64,000 nucleotides of DNA from Spirochaetales bacterium. GTDB taxonomy: Bacteria; Spirochaetota; Spirochaetia; SZUA-6; JAFGRV01. The notes beneath the pieces are model-generated. The model searched no databases, was not told the DNA's origin, and worked only from the letters and a program-made list of their open reading frames with translations. The DNA is taken from NCBI GenBank assembly GCA_016930085.1, contig JAFGHO010000061.1:1-64000 (forward strand), in the 5' to 3' direction. The position numbers and the translations under genes were made by a program. This document shows positions 59,592-64,000 of this stretch, piece after piece (the stretch's first letter is position 1; every line of letters starts with the position of its first letter).

Positions 59592-60882
59592 CGATTAGCC
59601 GCTTTATTTTCTCCTCCGGTCGCTTCCGTATGCTGCGCGGTTCGACGAGGGTGACCTTGGGAAGAATACCGAGGGCGCCCTCGATTCGCTTCATAATATC
59701 GTTCCGTAATTTTTCGAGGTCTTTCAGCTTGTCGATCATCGTGACCGTCTCCGAAATTTCCACCTGGATTTCCATGGTATCCGCCGTTCCTTCCCGGTCC
59801 AGCACGATCCTGAAATGGGGAACCGCCCCTTCGACTTCGACCAGTATTTCTTCGATCTGCGAAGGAAAGAGTTTCAGCCCCTCGAAAAAGATCATATCGT
59901 CCGTTCTGCCGGTTATCCTCGACATACGCACCGTGGTCCTGCCGCATCCGCATACCGGGCTTCTTGAAATCGAGGCGATATCCCCCGTCCTGTAGCGGAT
60001 GAGGGGGAATCCTTCTTTCGTGATCGTGGTAAAGACGAGTTCTCCTTCTTCGCCCTCGGCCACGGGCTCCAGTGTTTTGGTATTGATCACTTCCGCGATA
60101 AAATGGTCTTCGTTGATATGAAGCCCGTCGCGTTTTTCACACTCGCCCGCGACACCCGGCCCGATAATCTCCGTCAGTCCGTAGGTGTCGAACGAGGTGA
60201 TGTGAAGCCCCTCTTCGATACGGCTGCGCATCCGGTCGCTCCAGGGTTCGGCGCCGCATATTCCGGTCTTCAGATAAAGGCTTTCCGGATGTATATTTTT
60301 CTCTGCGAGCGTATCGGCTATATGAAGCGCGAATCCCGGCGTGCAGAGAAGGACGGTCGTTTTGAAATCCTTCATGATGATGATCTGCCGTTCGATCGGG
60401 CTGGTCGAGGCGGGAATGACGGAAGCGCCGATAAGCTGGGCGCCCTGATGAAAACCGAACCCACCGGTAAAGAGGTCGTAATGGAAGGCGATCTGCACGA
60501 CATCGTGTTCGGTCACCCCCGCGGCCGCAAGAAGGCGTGCGGTGCACTCCGTCCAGGTACGGAGATCGTTTTTCGTATAACCGACGACGATCGGTCTCCC
60601 CGTGGTCCCGGACGTCGAGTGGATACGGACGATGTCCCGTAAGGGAACGGCGAACATGTCGTAGGGGTAACTGTCGTTCAGGTCCTCCCGCGTTGTAAAG
60701 GGAAGACCGCGCAAATGGTCGAGACTCTTGATTTTCCCGATATCGACATGATTGGCGTCGAAGATGTGTTTATAAAAAGCGACATTTCGGTAGACCCGGT
60801 TGAGTGTCGATTGAAGCCGTTCAATCTGGAGTTGTTCGAGATCCTCCCGTGAAAGTGTTTCTGTTTTTTCACTATAGATCAT
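59575..60882 (-). CDS. paaK: Phenylacetate-CoA ligase-like acyl/aryl-CoA synthetase
   Basis: 435 residues. It activates an aromatic or aryl acid with ATP and CoA. Motifs: TSGTTGRPIVVGYT (about 90-103, the P-loop-like AMP-binding signature), DTYGLTEIIGPG, RTGDIASI and the C-terminal hinge Arg/Lys region ending KRPEEKIKRL. ATG at 60882 was chosen for GAGGAG upstream and the standard N-terminus. It is last in the liv operon. In similar loci PaaK-like ligases accompany branched-chain amino acid transporters and indolepyruvate oxidoreductases, so an aryl-acid product of amino acid catabolism is likely. Confidence 0.85.
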   Translation of the reverse strand: MIYSEKTETLSREDLEQLQIERLQSTLNRVYRNVAFYKHIFDANHVDIGKIKSLDHLRGLPFTTREDLNDSYPYDMFAVPLRDIVRIHSTSGTTGRPIVVGYTKNDLRTWTECTARLLAAAGVTEHDVVQIAFHYDLFTGGFGFHQGAQLIGASVIPASTSPIERQIIIMKDFKTTVLLCTPGFALHIADTLAEKNIHPESLYLKTGICGAEPWSDRMRSRIEEGLHITSFDTYGLTEIIGPGVAGECEKRDGLHINEDHFIAEVINTKTLEPVAEGEEGELVFTTITKEGFPLIRYRTGDIASISRSPVCGCGRTTVRMSRITGRTDDMIFFEGLKLFPSQIEEILVEVEGAVPHFRIVLDREGTADTMEIQVEISETVTMIDKLKDLEKLRNDIMKRIEGALGILPKVTLVEPRSIRKRPEEKIKRLIDNRGL

Positions 60883-60950
60883 ATTGACTCCTCGTCTCTT
60901 TATTTTCCTCATTTCCCTCCCCATGAAAGACGGCGGTGAGGAAAACAAGG

Positions 60951-61685
60951 TTATTCATTAATCCTCTGATAATCCTTTCCGAGATAGGCGCGCTGTACGT
61001 CCCGGTTTAAGAGTAATTCCTCCGCGGTCCCTTCGAGGAAGACCTGCCCCGTTTCCAAAACGTATCCCCTGTCCGCGACACCCAGGGCGGCTTTCGCGTT
61101 CTGTTCTATAAGCAAAACGGTCATCCCCTGTTCCCTGAGTCCGGTAATCGTCCTGAAAATACTTTTTACGATAATCGGGGCGATACCGAGCGACGGTTCG
61201 TCCATCATAAGGAGGTGCGGCCTCGCCATGAGCGCCCGCGCGATGGCGAGCATCTGCTGTTCGCCCCCGGAAAGCGTTCCCGCAAGCTGGGTTTCACGCT
61301 CTCCCAAAACCGGAAAGAGAACGAACATCCGCTCGAGATCGCTTTCCACTTCCTTTTTTTTACCTTTCCGCATTCTGAGGTACGCGCCGAGAATGAGATT
61401 TTCCTTTACGGAAAGCGTGTTGAACACCTGCCTCCGTTCGGGCACGAGTGAACATCCTAAAGCGACGATCTTCTCCGCCGCGCTTTGTTCGATATCCTTC
61501 CCGTTGAACGAAATACTGCCGGAAGCCGGTTTGATGATGCCGGCGATCGTGTTCAGGAGTGTCGTTTTGCCCGCCCCGTTCGCGCCGATGATCGTTACGA
61601 TCTCTCCGGGTGAGACGTGAAGCGAAACCCCCTTGAGAACCCGGAGTTTCCCGTAACCCGCTTCGCAATTCCTTATCTTAAGCAT
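60951..61685 (-). CDS. livF: Branched-chain amino acid ABC transporter ATPase LivF
   Basis: 244 residues. Walker A GANGAGKTTLL (about 36-46), LSGGEQQMLAIARAL signature and LLMMDEPSLGIAP Walker B, the last being typical of LivF. ATG at 61685 was chosen because the family begins MLKI..; its start overlaps the livG stop by 8 bases. Confidence 0.93.
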   Translation of the reverse strand: MLKIRNCEAGYGKLRVLKGVSLHVSPGEIVTIIGANGAGKTTLLNTIAGIIKPASGSISFNGKDIEQSAAEKIVALGCSLVPERRQVFNTLSVKENLILGAYLRMRKGKKKEVESDLERMFVLFPVLGERETQLAGTLSGGEQQMLAIARALMARPHLLMMDEPSLGIAPIIVKSIFRTITGLREQGMTVLLIEQNAKAALGVADRGYVLETGQVFLEGTAEELLLNRDVQRAYLGKDYQRINE

Positions 61686-62448
61686 CGTCTTCACCCAGAT
61701 AGACGTTGATGACGTCGGGATTTTTTTGAATTTCACCGGGTGAGCCCTCGGCGAGTTTCTTTCCCCTGTCCAGCACCACGACGGCGTCCGAAATATTCAT
61801 TACCAGCGATATGTCATGTTCGACCAGAAGAACGGTGATCCCCCACTCCTTGATCTTCAGAATGAGGCGGGCCAGTTCCTCCGTTTCGTACATGTTGAGT
61901 CCCGCGGCGGGCTCGTCGAGGAGGAGCAGGGCCGGTTCGGTCGCGAGTGCCCGCGCGATCTCCGCGATTCGCTGTTTTCCGAAAGGAAGATTCGACGCCT
62001 CTTCATCCGCGTATCCGGCAAGCTTAAGCGATTCGAGGATCTCGAGCGCCCGCTTCCTCATCGCCTTCTCCTCTTTATGAGTCCGTGGAAGGCTCAGGAT
62101 ACACGAAAGAATCTCTGAACGGGTTTTTGTGTGCCTTCCGACCATGACGTTCTCGAGGATCGTCATATGGTGAAACAACTTTGTCGTCTGAAAGGTACGT
62201 GAAATACCGGCCTCCGCGATTTTGTATTCTTTCAGGCCGGTAATGGTCCGGTCTCTGAATTTTACCTCACCCGAGTTCGGTTTCAGGCTTCCTGAAATCA
62301 GGTTGAAAAGGGTGGTTTTCCCCGCGCCGTTCGGACCGATGACCGCCATAATGATCCCGGGCGGAACGGTGAAACTCACATTATTAACCGCGTGAAGGCC
62401 GCCGAAATATTTGTCGATATTGATTGTTTCAAGCAGTATGCCGTTCAT
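61678..62448 (-). CDS. livG: Branched-chain amino acid ABC transporter ATPase LivG
   Basis: 256 residues. Walker A GPNGAGKTTLFN, the LPFGKQRIAEIARAL variant signature and LLLDEPAAGLN Walker B, all as in LivG. Its start overlaps livM by 20 bases. Confidence 0.93.
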   Translation of the reverse strand: MNGILLETINIDKYFGGLHAVNNVSFTVPPGIIMAVIGPNGAGKTTLFNLISGSLKPNSGEVKFRDRTITGLKEYKIAEAGISRTFQTTKLFHHMTILENVMVGRHTKTRSEILSCILSLPRTHKEEKAMRKRALEILESLKLAGYADEEASNLPFGKQRIAEIARALATEPALLLLDEPAAGLNMYETEELARLILKIKEWGITVLLVEHDISLVMNISDAVVVLDRGKKLAEGSPGEIQKNPDVINVYLGEDDA

Positions 62449-63544
62449 GTTTCTTCTTTTTACCGATTCTTTCTTTTATATACGCCGGTAATTCCCTGAG
62501 TGCCGCAATCAGCTCCTGAACCTTTGCTATCCGTAAAATACCGTGCGGCGCGAAAAGCATGATGACGATAAGGCTGAGTCCGAAAAAAACCTCATCAAAG
62601 GACCCGAATACCCCGCGCAGGGAGAGAAAATTCAAAAGGATTCCCATGAAAAGGCAGCCCCAGAGGTTATCCATCCCCCCCACGGCGACGATCGCCACAT
62701 ACCTGACGGACTTTATGACGGACGTCTCCGACGGCCCGATACTCCCGTTGTAGTGGGTGAGAAAAATCCCGCCGACGGAAGCAAACACCGCGCTCAGCAC
62801 GAATATATACAGTTTGTATTTCGATGAATGTATCCCCATGGCATTTGCGGCCTCTTCGCTTCCGTGAATCGCCCTGAGAGCCCGGCCCACCCTCGAATGA
62901 ACCAGATTGAGCGCGACAATCATGCCGACAATCACCAGAAACCATGCAACATAGTAATTCGCCACCCGGTGGGCCATTTTTCCGCACACCACAATACCCG
63001 GAAGCAGTTGAAAAGGTGGAACCTTCGTGATCCCGTCCGCTTCGCCCAGAAAACGGGTGCCGATCACGATCGTGTAGATGATCATGCCGAATCCGAGGGT
63101 CGCCATGGCCAGGTAATGCCCTTTCAACCGCAGAACGGGGATGCCGATGAGAAAGGCAATGCCGATGGTAATAACGATGGCGGCGATTATGGCGATCCAC
63201 GGCGAGAATGAAAGAATTTCCTCACCGTAAAGATCTGTTCGCCGGAAGAGTATTCCCGCCGACTCAAGAAAACGGACGAATCCCGAATCCGCGAATGATG
63301 AAAGATTGATCGTCGTCAGCACCGCCTGCGTATAGCCGCCGATGGCGAAAAAACCCGCGTGGCCTAAAGAAATTTGTCCGGTATAGCCCATGAGCAGGCA
63401 GAGTCCCAGGATGACCAGGCAATAGTATGCGGCCATGATAATCTGAGTGAGAAAATACTCCGTCCCGCTTAACGTGAAAACAAGCTGAACGCAAATCACA
63501 AAAATCAGCAGAATCCCTATCGGCCTGTATCGTTTCATATCCAT
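62429..63544 (-). CDS. livM: Branched-chain amino acid ABC transporter permease LivM
   Basis: 371 residues with about ten membrane helices. LGLCLLMGYTGQISLGHAGF (about 48-67) and GRALRAIHGSEEAANAMGI (about 224-242) are the family signatures. The ~15 C-terminal residues are Lys/His-rich. It begins 1 base after the livH stop region. Confidence 0.92.
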   Translation of the reverse strand: MDMKRYRPIGILLIFVICVQLVFTLSGTEYFLTQIIMAAYYCLVILGLCLLMGYTGQISLGHAGFFAIGGYTQAVLTTINLSSFADSGFVRFLESAGILFRRTDLYGEEILSFSPWIAIIAAIVITIGIAFLIGIPVLRLKGHYLAMATLGFGMIIYTIVIGTRFLGEADGITKVPPFQLLPGIVVCGKMAHRVANYYVAWFLVIVGMIVALNLVHSRVGRALRAIHGSEEAANAMGIHSSKYKLYIFVLSAVFASVGGIFLTHYNGSIGPSETSVIKSVRYVAIVAVGGMDNLWGCLFMGILLNFLSLRGVFGSFDEVFFGLSLIVIMLFAPHGILRIAKVQELIAALRELPAYIKERIGKKKKHERHTA

Positions 63545-63545
63545 G

Positions 63546-64000
63546 TCAGAATTCCTTGAGCGCGCTTTCTTCCTTTTTCGCGAACAAACCGCTCGGCTTG
63601 AAAAAGAGAATACCTAAAAGGATGATAATGGCGACGACGTCGCGGTAGGCGTTCGGCAGCAGGACGATGCTGAATGATTCGAGCAGGCCAAGAATGAGTC
63701 CGGCGCCCACGGCGGCAAAGCTGTTGCCGAGCCCGCCGAGGATCGCAACGACAAACCCCTTGATCGCCAGCGAAGAACCCATGTTGTATTGCGTCTGCGT
63801 AATGGGCGAGGTGACGCAGCCCGCGAGCGCCCCGATTGCGGCGCTGATCATGAAAGAAATCGTCACCATCATCTTGATATTTATTCCGCACAGCCGGGCG
63901 GCGTTACTCGAAGCCGCACATGCCCTCATCGCCCTGCCCGTGAGCGTCAATCTGAAAAACAGTCCCAGCCCGATCACGATAACGGCGGTGACGCCGAGAA
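63546..64000 (-). CDS. livH: Branched-chain amino acid ABC transporter permease LivH (partial, cut by window edge)
   Basis: About 150 C-terminal residues are visible; the frame stays open to the window end, so the start lies beyond it. LTGRAMRACAASSNAARLCGI and GNSFAAVGAGLILGLLES are LivH features. The operon order is livH, livM, livG, livF, paaK. Confidence 0.88.
   Translation of the reverse strand, partial: LGVTAVIVIGLGLFFRLTLTGRAMRACAASSNAARLCGINIKMMVTISFMISAAIGALAGCVTSPITQTQYNMGSSLAIKGFVVAILGGLGNSFAAVGAGLILGLLESFSIVLLPNAYRDVVAIIILLGILFFKPSGLFAKKEESALKEF

Overview
The window comes from a diderm (Gram-negative type) bacterium. It encodes TolC-type and usher-like outer-membrane proteins, Tat components, MurG, several lipoproteins and a NtrC-type two-component system. 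PilZ and cyclic-nucleotide-binding signalling proteins, an Rpn/PD-(D/E)XK nuclease with KGMEKGM repeats and a dockerin-type secreted protein would fit a spirochaete-like organism, but this is a low-confidence guess. I saw no rRNA, tRNA or CRISPR array.

Layout. 1-12671 is ordinary chromosome: a DUF1573 lipoprotein, a ketopantoate-reductase-like enzyme, aspartate kinase, a J-domain protein, a WecA/TagO-type phosphosugar transferase, two TatA/TatB-like proteins, and a minus-strand run of murG, cvpA, a DNA polymerase III delta-prime gene, a PAS histidine kinase and its sigma-54 response regulator. 12679-37285 is a run of minus-strand genes that I read as one ribosomally synthesised, post-translationally modified peptide (RiPP) locus. 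37684-40185 holds a metallo-beta-lactamase-fold hydrolase and a divergent TolC-like protein. 40457-47524 holds secreted or surface proteins, a nucleotidyltransferase, an Rpn-type nuclease and several interspersed repeats. 47535-52089 holds a flavoprotein and signalling proteins. 52186-57901 looks like a chaperone/pilin/usher-like surface-structure locus. 58078-59226 is a propeller-like lipoprotein. 59575-64000 is a paaK-livF-livG-livM-livH operon, with livH cut by the window end.

The RiPP locus is the main discovery. Three small genes with strong ribosome-binding sites (36944-37090, 36764-36901, 27893-28045) encode 45-50 residue peptides. Each has an acidic leader with an EEMEDV/DELEDI motif and a hydrophobic Gly/Ala/Val-rich C-terminal half. 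Two end in Ile-Cys-Cys and one ends in Leu-Ala-Thr. Around them are three cobalamin-type radical SAM enzymes, two E1/ThiF-like adenylating proteins (one with degenerate catalytic residues and three winged-helix-like segments), a class III aminotransferase, a SAM methyltransferase, a short-chain dehydrogenase fused to a Cys-rich SPASM-like and PqqD-like module, a PqqD-M50 intramembrane protease, a MacAB-like exporter with two permeases, and small membrane proteins.

The aminotransferase, N-methyltransferase, M50 protease and exporter, together with a hydrophobic precursor ending in Thr, recall the daptides, whose C-terminal Thr becomes a dimethylated diamine. Here a dehydrogenase fusion could supply the oxidation, and the radical SAM and E1 enzymes have no counterpart in daptide loci as I know them. 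Two of the radical SAM proteins and the non-radical dehydrogenase carry the same C-terminal Cys-rich plus PqqD-like module, with identical CxxC-x5-CxxC spacing. This suggests several unrelated catalysts docking on one leader. The core of the locus is visibly AT-richer than both flanks, consistent with horizontal acquisition.
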